NCBI GenBank assembly: GCA_030770425.1
Contig: JASJFT010000012.1
Coordinates: forward strand, 1-64,000
Direction: 5' to 3'
DNA: 64,000 bases
DNA from: Darksidea phi
Taxonomy: Eukaryota; Ascomycota; Dothideomycetes; Pleosporales; Lentitheciaceae
Shown here one piece after another: positions 29,153 to 40,138 of the stretch; positions within the stretch are counted from its first letter, which is position 1, and the number at the start of each line of letters is the position of its first letter. The notes below the pieces were generated by a model. The model searched no databases, was not told the DNA's origin, and saw nothing but the letters and a program-made list of their open reading frames with translations. The position numbers and the translations under genes are program-made.

Positions 29153-30334
29153 ATGTCCGTCGAACTCGATCCTCCGGAGCTTGGCTTCAAGCGTCAGTAT
29201 TTGAGCAACGTGGGACAATGAATAGAGATACTGAGATATGGCAGGACCCTTCCAGCACGAGGTCTCACAGACGTTGCGGCTCAAGAACCCGCACTCGGAC
29301 CCGGTGGCCTTCAAGGTGAGCAGCGCGAGCTACGCGCTCTATGCGCTTCCTTCGTTGATTTTCTAGATCGAGCCGCCAGCTGACATGCCAAGGTGAAAAC
29401 GACGGCTCCTAAGCAGTATGCGCCCGCGCCTCCCCGAGCCCCCACCCAGCTGATACTCAATGATGTAGATATTGTGTCAGGCCCAACTCTGGCCGCATCG
29501 AGCCTGGCGATGATGTTGAAGTTCAAAGTACGATCTTGCTTCGTGGCCCGCCCCCGCGGGATTGATGCAGCCAGCTGACGCATGATCTCAGTTCTCCTTC
29601 AGGCAATGAAAGAGGACCCGCCACCAGATGCGAAGTGCAGGGACAAGTTTCTCGTCCAATCCGTTCTCGTCACCGCTGATAAGGAGTTCGCAAACGTGGC
29701 ATCACTTGTACGCACCACGATCCCCGTTGGGTGGGGCATTGGCTGACCTCGGCTTTAGTGGTCGAACATTGAGCAGACATCAAAGGCATCCATCCAGGAG
29801 AGGAAAATTAGGGTCATTTTCCTCCCTGCCGATGATGCTACGGCAACGCCCCCGAGAACGAACGGAGTTGGCCACCAAGACCAGCGTTCACTGCATACCT
29901 CTCCCTCACCAGAAGCCGTTACTCCCCAGCGTGCCTCTACCGAACAACCCGTCGGATCCGTCTCACGCCCAGAGTCCCGCCCTGCCGACAGCAAGAACCT
30001 TGGCCAGGCCCGCGAGTCAGCCCACAATCCTGCAACCTCTGGCATGGCGTCGTCCGTTGGTGCAGTGGCAGCAAGCGTAGCAAGCGCCATGCCCACGTCC
30101 ACGGCAGAACTTCAAGCGCAGCTAGCAGATGCCAAAGCTCAGATTCTGAAGCTTAAGCAACAGGCCGAGACTTCGAGCGGCCTTCGCCAGCGCAAGACGG
30201 ACACCTCTCACAACTCAAAGGAGCAACTGCAAACGGCAGGGAGCACCCAGCAGGCGCCGACAGGTGGCGTATCCGTCCAGATAACGGCCGGCCTGTGTCT
30301 GCTGAGCTTCCTCCTGGCCTACTTTTTGTTTTGA
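29153..30334 (+). CDS. SCS2: VAMP-associated protein (VAP/Scs2), ER membrane tether
   Basis: Six exons, 29153-29192, 29245-29315, 29393-29415, 29469-29527, 29592-29707 and 29759-30334, encode 294 residues. The MSP domain fills about 1-120: ELDPPELGFKRPF, LRLKNPHSDPVAFKVKTTAP, QYCVRPNSGRIEPGDDVEV, then AMKEDPPPDAKCRDKFLVQS. The VKTTAPKQYCVRPNSG segment is the conserved surface that binds FFAT motifs of lipid-transfer proteins. A Ser/Pro-rich linker and a short coiled coil (STAELQAQLADAKAQILKLK) lead to a C-terminal tail anchor (AGLCLLSFLLAYFLF). Family members tether the ER to the plasma membrane and other organelles and help regulate phospholipid synthesis. The five introns all have GT-AG ends, and exon 3 is only 23 nt. 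Confidence 0.94.
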
Positions 30335-31142
30335 TCCCACTCTCCCGCAATGTCCCATGGGAAGACAAGCAATCTAGTGCGGTGTACCCACGGGGTGACC
30401 TCGAATTGTAGACGAAGGGGGGAAGTGTGGGATGGCAGATGACGATCCTCTCGATCCATCAAGTATGAAAAGTTTGGCATGGAGTGTGGCTTGTGTAGTG
30501 GAGTGAATAATTCCTTTTGTTCGATTCTTCTCTGCGTCATAACTTATCCTGGGGGGCTGGTAGGCAGGTTGTCTTCTTTGGGTAAGAGCATGTGGAGAAG
30601 CTGAGGCATGTGGCGCGAGGAAGTTTTAGTAGACATGTTCATTGCGAGGCGCCACCATCCTGTATCAACAATTGCCCACAATATGATTTGTTCACGACCA
30701 CTGATGGCCTCCCTATGATGACGATGGCATACCCGCGGCACAGGTCACGAGTGATGAACATTGGAGAAGCCCGTGCATAGTGTGGGGGAATAAGGTTCCC
30801 GAGAAGGGTGCATGCATATCATGCCCCTCACACGCAGATCCGCATCCCACGAACTGGCGGTATTTTCGTTTTAAACGTCTGCACACATCATGAAGACGAC
30901 AGGAGTAATGATCACACGGGCATTGGCGGCTTTAGGCGAAGGCGAAGGGCGCGTCACTCGAGCGTGGGAGGGTGGGGCAACCCAACGCCAAAGCCTCTCC
31001 GGCGCGCGATTGAGTCAAGCCGCTTTACAACAATTTCTCTGACTCCAAAAGCAGTTGGACCATGCTATCTACATAAACCGAACCGCTCCCCCAAGCACCC
31101 ATCTTCATTCCTTCACCTCACTCTCGCCTCTCAACCGCAGAC
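30335..31142. other. Intergenic region containing the asparagine synthetase promoter
   Basis: The 3' flank of the VAP gene and the promoter and leader of the asparagine synthetase gene. The last 60 bp are C/T- and C/A-rich. Apart from the CPC1-type site listed separately, no element is claimed. Confidence 0.6.
31011..31017 (+). promoter_or_regulatory. Gcn4/CPC1-type site TGAGTCA
   Basis: A perfect match to the palindromic-type bZIP consensus TGA(C/G)TCA stands 126 bp upstream of the asparagine synthetase ATG, and a one-mismatch copy (TGACTCC) follows at 31040-31046. Amino-acid biosynthesis genes in yeast and filamentous fungi are induced under starvation by Gcn4 (CPC-1, CpcA) through such sites. 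The match is seen directly; its use here is inferred from the downstream gene. Confidence 0.6.
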
Positions 31143-33319
31143 ATGTGTGGAATTTTTGCTTGTTACAGGTACAGATTCAACTCTCTTGTTCGCTGTTGCA
31201 CCCTCGAATTGCCCCTCGCGGTTTTTGATATGTGACTAACATTGCCTGCAGGCACCCCGATGTGAACAAGTTCAAGCCGACGGCCTTGAAGATGGGCAAG
31301 GCGTGAGTTCGCCTCTTCAATTTTGCTATTGGATATACTGACTCACTGCGGCAGCGTCCGACATCGGGGCCCCGATTGGAGTGAGCATACCCTTACGCTA
31401 TGCGCCGGAGACGCGATAACTGAGATCTTACAGGTGGGAGCCATATCGCGAACGACACTAGTGGGTCCGCCGAGAGCTACATATCCTGAATCGCAGTGCT
31501 GATTGTGCGTAGTCTTGGTTCACGAGCGTCTCAGCATCGTCGGCGTCGGTATGCGGCCACACGACACCACAATGTTAGCCAGAAACTTACAATGGCGCAG
31601 ACTCGGGTGCGCAGCCACTTCTCAATGATGATGAGAGCGTGTCTCTAGCCGTCAATGGCGAAATCTACAACCACCGTATCCTCCGCAAAGGCCTCAAAAA
31701 CCCGTACAACTTCAAGACACACTCAGATTGCGAGGTTATTATTCCATTGGTAAGGACAAAGCCATGCGAACATGCTAGTAGTAGGAGCTGATATGGCATA
31801 GTATCTGGAACATGACATTGACACGCCGCGATTCTTAGACGGCATGTTCTCATGGGTCCTTCACGATAAGAAGCAGGACCGAGTCATTGCGGCGCGAGAC
31901 CCTATTGGTATCACGACCTTCTATCTCGGGAGGTCGAGCACGACGCCTGGGGCGGTATACTTTGCTTCCGAGCTGAAGTGCCTACACCCCGTCTGCGACG
32001 ACATCATCTCCTTCCCGCCCGGTCACGTCTACGATTCGAAGACAGACACGCTCACGCGGTATTTCGACCCTAAGTGGCTTGTAGAACCTACGAACATTCC
32101 CACAGCATCAGTGGACTACATGCAATTACGGACAACGTTGGAGAACTCGGTGCGGAAGCGGTTGATGGCTGAAGTACCATATGGTGTGCTTCTGTCCGGA
32201 GGTTTAGATTCAAGTTTGGTCGCGTCAATTGCGCAGCGGGAAACTCTGCGCTTGAACGACCTCGCCAAGAAGAGGATCAACGGCACATCTAACGGTGTGG
32301 AAACAGATGGGCACGCGGCTGGACGCCTTGTAGGTATTGACGATTCTAACGAGCTAGCCACGGTCCAGGTCCTCCCACAATTAAACTCCTTCTCAATTGG
32401 TCTACCCGGAGCACCTGATGGCGTTGCTGCTCAAGAGGTAGCAGACTTCCTCGGAACGAAGCACCACACATTTACCTTCACAATTGAGGACGGCCTCAAT
32501 GCGCTCTCAGATGTCATCTACCACCTCGAAAGCTACGATGTAACCACAATTCGCGCCTCGACACCCATGTTTCTACTCAGTCGGAAGATTAAGGCTATGG
32601 GCGTCAAGATGGTGCTCTCAGGAGAAGGCAGCGATGAGATTTTCGGCGGATACCTGTACTTCCACGCCGCGCCCGACAAAGCCGCTCTCCACCAAGAAAC
32701 TATTCGAAGAGTCGAAAACTTGCATCTAGCAGACTGCCTCCGCGCCAACAAATCTACTTCCGCTTGGGGCGTCGAAGCCCGCGTCCCCTTCCTCGACAAG
32801 CAATTCCTCAACGTGTCCATGAACATCGACCCCGCCGAGAAGATGATAACAGAAGACCGCATCGAGAAGTACATTCTTCGCAAAGCATTCGACACTACCG
32901 ACGAGCCTGACACGAAACCGTATCTCCCCGACAAGATTCTCTGGCGCCAGAAAGAACAGTTCTCGGACGGTGTGGGCTATGGATGGATCGATGGTCTCAA
33001 GGATCGCGCAGAGATCGAGGTCACGGATGAGATGCTGAAGAACCCGAAGCCGGAGTGGGGCGATGATATTCCAGATAGCAAAGAGGCGTACTGGTATCGG
33101 ACTATGTTCGACGAACATTTCCCACCCCATTGCGCAAAGACCGTTATGCGGTGGACGCCGACTTGGAGTAAGCAGACGGATCCTTCCGGACGGTATGTTG
33201 AAACACCTCTTTTTCTTCTGTATTGGGCGAAGCTGACATGTGACAGTGCTATCGCCATCCACAACCAGAAGTACGACGAGGGGAACGAAATGACAACCCG
33301 AAATGAAAGCGAAGCTTGA
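31143..33319 (+). CDS. ASN1: Asparagine synthetase (glutamine-hydrolysing)
   Basis: Eight exons, 31143-31168, 31252-31302, 31355-31380, 31434-31460, 31513-31548, 31601-31749, 31802-33192 and 33247-33319, encode 592 residues. The N-terminal glutaminase domain starts MCGIFACYR, with Cys2 as the nucleophile after Met removal, and continues [16 protein letters not shown] and [11 protein letters not shown]. The synthetase domain has the ATP pyrophosphatase loop [15 protein letters not shown] (SGGLDSS at about 237-243) and [15 protein letters not shown]. It makes asparagine from aspartate, ATP and glutamine in the cytosol. The last intron (33193-33246) is 54 nt with no stop, so an unspliced reading frame also stays open; splicing is supported by the family-like join DPSGR to [10 protein letters not shown]. 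Length fits the usual 550-600. Confidence 0.96.
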
Positions 33320-33832
33320 GGTCACGAAAGCGCGGCATGAGGCCACAGCATATGAGCCACGCATGCGACATCATAGTAGAACTTGTTTCATATGTGTGAT
33401 ATCAAACGGTGTTCATCCAGGTGGGCTGTGATACGTTTCCGGTTGTTGCATTTCCTTGTGTAATTGTCTCTGTCGTTTCCTCCTTTCTGGCGCCCAATAG
33501 AACTTATCTCCTTCTTTGTTGAGATTGGACTGCACTCGTATCTCGAAGAGTTCTTCTACATCATAGCTACGTAATGATGGTGGTCTGACTTCTTGTACAT
33601 AGCAGAATGCGACTTTAAGATTATGACTTCATTTGTCATTTGGACTGGATGGATAGTGACTGTTTGACAGCCTCGCCCACCACCTGACCCGACTTCGGGT
33701 CAACCCAGCAAGAATAGTGATACGCCCCGCAAACCCCCCACCCCCACCCCAAAAAAAAAACCAAAAAAAACGCCAACGCTATGCATCGCCAATTCCTTCC
33801 TGGGCCAGCTTAGAGGGTACGATTTGGCAGTC
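33320..33832. other. Convergent intergenic region with C and A runs
   Basis: Separates the 3' ends of the asparagine synthetase gene (plus) and the SWC4 gene (minus). A simple-sequence tract of C-rich then A-rich runs lies at 33733-33770. No gene is seen. Confidence 0.6.
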
Positions 33833-35785
33833 CTACTTCCTCACGCGTTTGGTACTCTTGTTGCTAGTTTGACTGAACACGCTCGCGCTCCTCTTGTGTC
33901 CTACCGCACTCTGACTCTGCGCGCGACTACTAGCCATTTCGCTCGGCTGCCTGCTCTCCTCTTCGCCCTCTGCATCCTCATCCTCTTCTTCGCCTTCGGC
34001 GTCGACATCAGCGGAGCCATCTGCATCAGCGTCATCATCCTCGCCATCGCCATCGCCATCCATACCAGGCGTATCTTGACTATCTGGAACCTCGGGTCTC
34101 GCAGTACCATCAGTACTAGAAGCCATGCTCGAAGGATCCTGCTGAACCTCGCTCATCCTGCGCTCCTTCATAGCTTCTAGAACCTTGATCTCGCCCTCCT
34201 CTTTCTCGCGGACTTTGCGCATGTCGATGAGTTTACTGACTTTGTTGATGAGACCTTCGAACTGCTCGCCTACTTTACTGGTTGGGATCTGGATGACTTC
34301 TGCGATACCCAGCTCGGCCAGTGCGGTGGCGATCTTTTGCGTTTGAACGTTTGATTTGGCCTGGCGCATTTTGAGGAGCTTGTCTGAGCCGAAGGTGACG
34401 CCTGAAGTGAGACGGTCGTGGGTCGAGACATTGTAGCGATATTCTTGGTGGGGCGGGAGGGTGCGGATGGGTGTTTGGGCGGCGGGTTGTGTTGCTGTGC
34501 TTTGGCGACGTGCAGAGGCGGAGAGATGCGGATGTGTGGAGGACGTAGGCGTTTGAACGAGATCCGCAGCGTTGAGGCTGAGCCTCGCGGGCCCACTTCC
34601 GCCACCTGACGCCCGCTTCTTACTCCTATCTTGCTGAAAGAGCTGAGAGAATAGCGCCTGCAACGCTTGACTTGACGTGAACGATGCTAGACCGGCTTGT
34701 ACCTGCTGGTTGCTTATCGGCGCATCTAGTCTCGCCCTCAACTCTTCCCTCTCAGCGTCCAGCCTATTGGCCGCCATATTGATCCTCTGCAATTCGGCTA
34801 ATAAAAACTCCTCCTCTTTGACTTCATCCATATTACGGTTCATGAGTGCGGCGGCTAGGTTCTTGCGGTTGCGTTCCAAACTAGGATCGAATTTGGAGAG
34901 GGTTTCGTAGAGCGCGTATTGGTCGGCGTCCATCTGCATCTCGGGGATGCGCAGTTTCATGAGTTTAGCGGAAATGTCGTAGAAACGAGCTTTAAGATCT
35001 TCGACCGTTCGCGTCTTCGGCGGCGCAAAGGGGAGAGCAGCTAGAGCCTGGCTTGAATCGCTCCCATCTGCCGTCTCTTGCATAACGTGCGATTTGTTGG
35101 CTGGTTGGTAGTCGTAGCGGTCCCATATCACTGCCCACCGGTAGGAGTAGTCTTTTACGACGTCGAAAAGGTAGTCCGTCTCTTCTCTACTCCAATCGTC
35201 GCTCTGCAGATGCGCATCGTATTCCTCGTCTGTAAACGTAGGGAGATCTACCGAAATGTTGTACTTCAAGAATTCCCCAGTGTTCTCAATGTATGTTTCC
35301 GCGTTCTCCCCGTCCTCCATAGCGGTGTCTTCGCCGTCTTGTACCGGGGGTGCGATCGTAGGTTTTCGCCGCCAGTGCCTGAGGACGAGGCCGTCGCTGC
35401 GTGCTTGGTTTGTGAATGGTTGTTGTACCCTAATCGCAATTTATCAGCAATTCCTTTCTACCTTGCTGCGCGCATGATTCGCACCATTTCTTCGCCGGCC
35501 CCGTACTCTGCCTCTTCGCCCGATACGTCTTCTTCTCCTCGTAAACCGCAACAGGCGGTGGTCTCTCGCCGTACAGCGCCGCAACTTCGCGCGCGACACC
35601 CTCTACACACAAAACGTCAGCCAAACATACTCCACTCCCATTCTCCCTCATATACAAATACGAAAGAACATACGTATTCTCCTCGCAGGCGCCGCAGGCT
35701 TCGCTCGTTTCTGAACTGCGCTCTTCTGTGCATCTCCGCCGATAGGCAGCCCAAGCATATCGCGCACATCGCGGCCGGATGCCAT
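33833..35785 (-). CDS. SWC4: Swc4/DMAP1 subunit of SWR1 and NuA4 complexes
   Basis: Three exons, 35785-35674, 35602-35485 and 35429-33833 (introns of 71 and 55 nt), encode 608 residues. The start MASGRDVRDMLGLP is typical of the family, and the second junction restores KKWVQQPFTNQARSDGLVLR. A SANT/Myb-like segment follows (SDDWSREETDYLFDVVKDYS, RWAVIWDRYDY), then the DMAP1-type coiled region (LKARFYDISAKLMKLRI; LERNRKNLAAALMNRNMDEV). The C-terminal 110 residues are an acidic Asp/Glu/Ala stretch ending in a basic, nuclear-localisation-like tail (KRSASVFSQTSNKSTKRVRK). Swc4 is shared by the SWR1 complex (H2A.Z exchange) and NuA4 (histone H4 acetylation) and is essential in yeast. Role assigned from the family. 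Confidence 0.93.
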
Positions 35786-36687
35786 CGCGAAAGTTCTCGA
35801 ATCGATTCGGCGATGAGCGAGGAGGGAAAGACGCGGGCGTTGATGGAGTTGCAGGGATGGTAAAATTGTTGGAACTGTGAACGTTCGCAATAGTTTGGCG
35901 GACGCGGAGGAGCGAGGGACAGCTCCGATCTATCACGTGCTACTGCTCGGACCACACAAGCGCCAGTTGACATCTGCATGCAGTTGACAGGATGGACCGA
36001 AAGTACTAAATAGATCCCATAATTGAAAAACTACATATGTCTGCGAGAGGCACCGACCCATAGACTACCTCGAACTCGAGTTGCCTGCAATGGTCAATGC
36101 CGACGCGTTTAACGCAGCCACGTATACGACAGAACTCGACTTTGCACATCACTGCATCGACATCACGGCAAGGACACACTTGTGAATTACCATATCTCTA
36201 TTCCCCACCTCTCCAACATCTAGTGAACAAGGCAACGTCAAACGGCCCCTTAGGCCTACCTTCATCTTTTCCGCACCACAGCTGCACTGCGGACGCAATC
36301 AACTCCTCATGCTATGTATCTTCTTCTCACTTCCTCTCTGACCAAAATACAAGGAAAGGCCGGTCCAACTCAAGAGGAAGACCAAATACCAACAACGCCG
36401 ACTACTCCAGTAGTGAAAAGAGTACCACTCCCACTCCTTTGCCAAAACGCAGCAGAATGAGACTGGGTAAAAGAACGAGGAATCCTGGTCTGATGGAGGG
36501 AGGAGAAGGCGGTCATGTTCGTCCATTACCTTAGCATACCGTGAAAACGATTTTGTGATCTCGTCTATGAATCATTACAAAATACCTATACAGGAAAGAA
36601 AAATGGCAGCCGGAAGACGGTAGAGAAATAAGCTCGCTCGAGGGTCGACTCCATAATAAAGCGTAAAAGCGACAAAGTTGCGTAGGA
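35786..36687. other. Intergenic region, SWC4 promoter
   Basis: Upstream of SWC4 (minus) and downstream of the casein kinase gene (minus). A plus-strand frame from the ATG at 36097 to 36534 encodes 145 residues ending in a basic stretch, but it has no family features and no supporting splice sites. It is not called as a gene. Confidence 0.5.
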
Positions 36688-38369
36688 TCAGGAGCTGCCC
36701 CCACCGCAGCAGATTATGTTCATGAACTTCTTGCCGAAGCTGGGCTTGTCAGGCTCCTGCCGTCTCGATTGCTGGACGTTCGGACTTTGCTGAGGCGTCG
36801 CTCGGTTCGATGTTAGATTCGGCTGGCTGTGCTGGAATTGTGCTTGCGTGGATCCTTCTGGTGGTGCTAGTTCGCCCATGCTCTTCCTCTTCACCGCATT
36901 CGCGTGCCCGGATTTGCCGCCCTGCTGTATCTCCCTTGGGCTTCTTCCGGGTGGGCCCCGTGTCGCTCCGGGCTTTGGGAGATCGGCGTTTAAACGGTGG
37001 TGGTCGATGGGGAGATGCGTCTTTTGTTGCCTGCCGTGGGGCTGACCGTGGACATTGACCGCAGTCGACGAGTTGGGGTTGACGTTAGGGTGGTGCAGTT
37101 GCTGGACAGCGGATGGGTGCGACTTCATCACTTCCCAGCCTTTGCCGTTGTTCAGCTTCATCCAGTCGTATTCGCCGTCTTCGACCTCGCCAGTGCTCTT
37201 GAGCGCCTGCGTGAACAGCTCACGTAGGTAGTCATAGTCAGGCGTGTCTTCGAAGCCAAGATTCCTTACATAGCTAAGGTACTTATTAAACTCCTCTGTG
37301 TCATGTTAGCTCTGCTGTCACATGGATCAGAAGACAACGCACCAGGGAAGCTATCGCACAGATCCTTGATCGGCGTGGTCTGCTTCTTCTCTCCAATCTT
37401 CTCGTATTTTTGCTTGTTCGTGGCAGCCTTGAGCCCCTGCCACGGGAGACCGCCTCGCAGGAAGTACATGAATACGTGGCCAAGGGCCTCCAAGTCGTCT
37501 CGTCGTGACTGTTCCCTTCCCAAGTGAGTGTTGATACTCATGTATCGGGCTGTTCCGGAGAGCGACTTGCGTTCCCTGTAGGGGATGTGCTGCTTCGTCT
37601 TGGGGTCACGATACTGCTTCGCCATGCCAAAGTCGACAACGTGGATAACGTTGGCACTCTTGGAACCGGGCCGACCGATCAGGAAGTTGTCGGGCTTGAT
37701 ATCTCGGTAGATGAGGTTCTTCTCGTGAATGGTTTGAACGCGCGACAGCTGGCGATGTTAACGAATGGAGCTTAAGATGGCATTAGGTAACTGACCATCT
37801 GCTTCGCGACCATGACCACCGTCTTGATGGTGAACTTGCGGTTACAGTGGTCGAAGAGGTCCTCCAAGCTGGGTCCGAGGAGATCAATGACTAGGATGTT
37901 GTGGAGTCCCTCCTGGCCGAAGTAGTACACATTAGGGATGCCGGCTGAAAGACGTCAGTCATATTCAAGTTGACATATAGCTCTTGGATCTCGAGGCGGG
38001 AAGGGCGGGCGGCAGAGACAAGTTCGTCGTCCGCTCATGTAGCAGCAGCAACACTCGGAAGTGCCCACAAACACTAGATGCGGCCCCGTAACATCTCGGC
38101 TCGTCCTCTAAACAGTGTATGCCAAGCCATACCACGAGATGTACCAGCGAAAGGGGAGACTCACGGCAGCCGACCAAAATCTTGTACGTGCGATACTCAT
38201 CGCGCAGTTGTGGAGCATCACTCTTCCTCGGCTCGAACTTGATAGCAACCTGCTGCTGGTTGAGCAGGTTGGTGCCCTCGAAGATGACGCCAAACGAGCC
38301 CTCGCCAATCTTCTTGCCAACGCGATAATGCACGCCCACGACGTTGCTGCTTGTGCTACCGGTCGCCAT
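36688..38369 (-). CDS. Casein kinase I, Yck1/2 type, membrane-anchored
   Basis: Four exons, 38369-38165, 37944-37796, 37748-37343 and 37295-36688, encode 455 residues; the first intron is long (220 nt) and the others are 47 nt. The kinase domain covers about 14-285: glycine loop [14 protein letters not shown], catalytic lysine in [24 protein letters not shown] (D134), [12 protein letters not shown] (D157) and the CK1-specific [17 protein letters not shown]. The tail is Gln/Pro/Ser-rich and ends [10 protein letters not shown]. The C-terminal Cys pair (449-450) is the palmitoylation signal that holds Yck1/2 at the plasma membrane. These kinases act in nutrient sensing, endocytosis and morphogenesis. 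The CK1 assignment is certain; the Yck subtype rests on the Cys tail. Confidence 0.95.
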
Positions 38370-39771
38370 TGTAGTCGGTGTTTACTGTCTGTCTGCCTGG
38401 TTCGTTCGTTCGAAACAGCTGGGAGGCGACAAGTAGTAGTGCTTCGTTGGGACGACGAGGCCGCAGCCGCTCTCCGGACGTCGGCCGTGTCTGGGGGCTA
38501 AGCAGCGGACGGAGATGGCAGATGATGAGAGCCTGCGACGTCCGCGTCCGAAGCGGCGGGCGAAGAATGGGGGGTTGCGGCACCTGCGTGACACTCGGAG
38601 AGGCGCTGCGGACTGAAGAATGGCGGCTTTGGGGGGGAAAGAGAGTGAGGTGGATGGCGGAGAGGTGATGGTTGCGTGCAGAGGCTTTCGCAGAAGGGGC
38701 ACTGGGGCTGGGATGTGAGATGGGCCCAAGCGCTAGCACCAACGAGGACTGGCTTTAATTGGCACATTCACCGCATTGCGGGCGCGGCTCATTAGGGCAC
38801 GCCGTCCGATTAAGAGCCCACAGCTGCGCGTCCAGACCGAATCACGCCCGGCGAGCAGTGAGAGCATTTGATGAAGCGCTGGCTTGGGCACCCTTTGCGT
38901 GGCAGATGCTCTCCGCATCGACCTCAATGCTGCTGCTGCGTTGGCCGCACTCGCACCTGTCCTGCATTGCCTCCAGATGTCGCCAGCCAACACATCAATT
39001 GGCGGTACCAGGCTCACGCCGACTGTGGCGCCCTCTTCGTCGTGGAGCTGGCAGGATGAGGAAGGTGCCGTACCGACGCCTCGCATGAGCCACCTGCACT
39101 GCCAGCTCCACGTGACCTCGAGTTTCACTCTCCGCCTCGACCTGACATGTTCCGCTGTCACTCTGTCCGGACGTCTAACGTGTTTCCTCCCCGCCCCGTC
39201 ATGCACACCGCCCGCCACGTCTGGTGCGACGAGCGGCAACCGCCGACCCTGTCTCAACGCTCACAAGCGCCCGTACCCACCACCCACTACCAACCCACTC
39301 CAGCCCGAACTAAAGATGATGCCTGTCCGAGTATCGGTGTCCAACAGCGGGCCAATTGGCTTCATCACTCCATCTTTTCTCCGTCGGAACAATCCCAAAC
39401 ATACGGTAGGCGCACAGGCATCTGTATTTGGTACCTACGGCCTCCGCAGTCCGTGGTATGAGGAAGCGGAACGCTCACCAATCATTCGCTGATGATGCCA
39501 ATGCTTAGCAACAACGCATTCGAGCTCTCAAAAGGTCACTGTTAAGCTTCTGTCTAACCATCCACATCACCCATTAGGAGGTTTCCCCACGGCCCGGAGT
39601 GCTGATCCTTCAAACCAAATTGCGCGGAAAACTACGCGGGGAGAACTGGCACAGAAAAGTCCGCCCTGACCAGCAACAAATTTCAAATCGGGTCTCCGGC
39701 AGAGCCAACCAAGACGATAGATCACCATGGTTGAATTGCACAGACTATTATCGGAACCCTACCCCGGCCAC
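38370..39771. other. Intergenic region, casein kinase promoter
   Basis: The 5' side of the casein kinase gene (minus). Open frames overlap on both strands (for example 38733-39257 minus and 38884-39492 plus) without family features, as expected for GC-rich non-coding DNA. No gene is supported. Confidence 0.5.
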
Positions 39772-40137
39772 TCATCTCTGTGAACAGGTTTCGCCCACAT
39801 GGGACTGGTCTTTGTGGTATTGTGCGAATCGAGATAGGCACTTGCTGTGTTTAAATTTGTCATTTCTTCGATACAGGTAGACATAATTAGATGGCCCCCG
39901 ATTAGGCAGTTTTTCCAATGCTGGAACATCGTAGAGTTCTTTCCATGTCTCAGCTGGAGATTTGCCTCTGGGTATGAGAATAGTAATGTTACAAAAGAGA
40001 CACATGCTGCCTGCGCTGCTTTGATCAGAAAACGCCGTTCCCATGCTTTTGCTTGATGCTTTCTTATCCTCCAATGCAAATAAGGTTCCGAATCCAATAA
40101 ATTCACCGACCATCAACTCTCCCGTCTCAGTGGCCAT
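39772..40137 (-). CDS. Uncertain ORF just downstream of NUP133
   Basis: An ATG one base after the NUP133 stop codon opens a frame of 121 residues (MATETGELMVGEFIGFGTLF; later SPAETWKELYDVPALEKLP). It would lie in the NUP133 3' UTR or be a separate short gene. No family is recognised and codon choice is less GC-rich than in the neighbours. It is probably fortuitous and is kept only because of its length and position. Confidence 0.15.
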   Translation of the reverse strand: MATETGELMVGEFIGFGTLFALEDKKASSKSMGTAFSDQSSAGSMCLFCNITILIPRGKSPAETWKELYDVPALEKLPNRGPSNYVYLYRRNDKFKHSKCLSRFAQYHKDQSHVGETCSQR

Positions 40138-40138
40138 C

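Noticed and set aside
36097..36534. 145-codon plus-strand ORF between SWC4 and the casein kinase
   Set aside because: No family, no splice support and no conserved motif; the interval is explained as promoter plus 3' flank.
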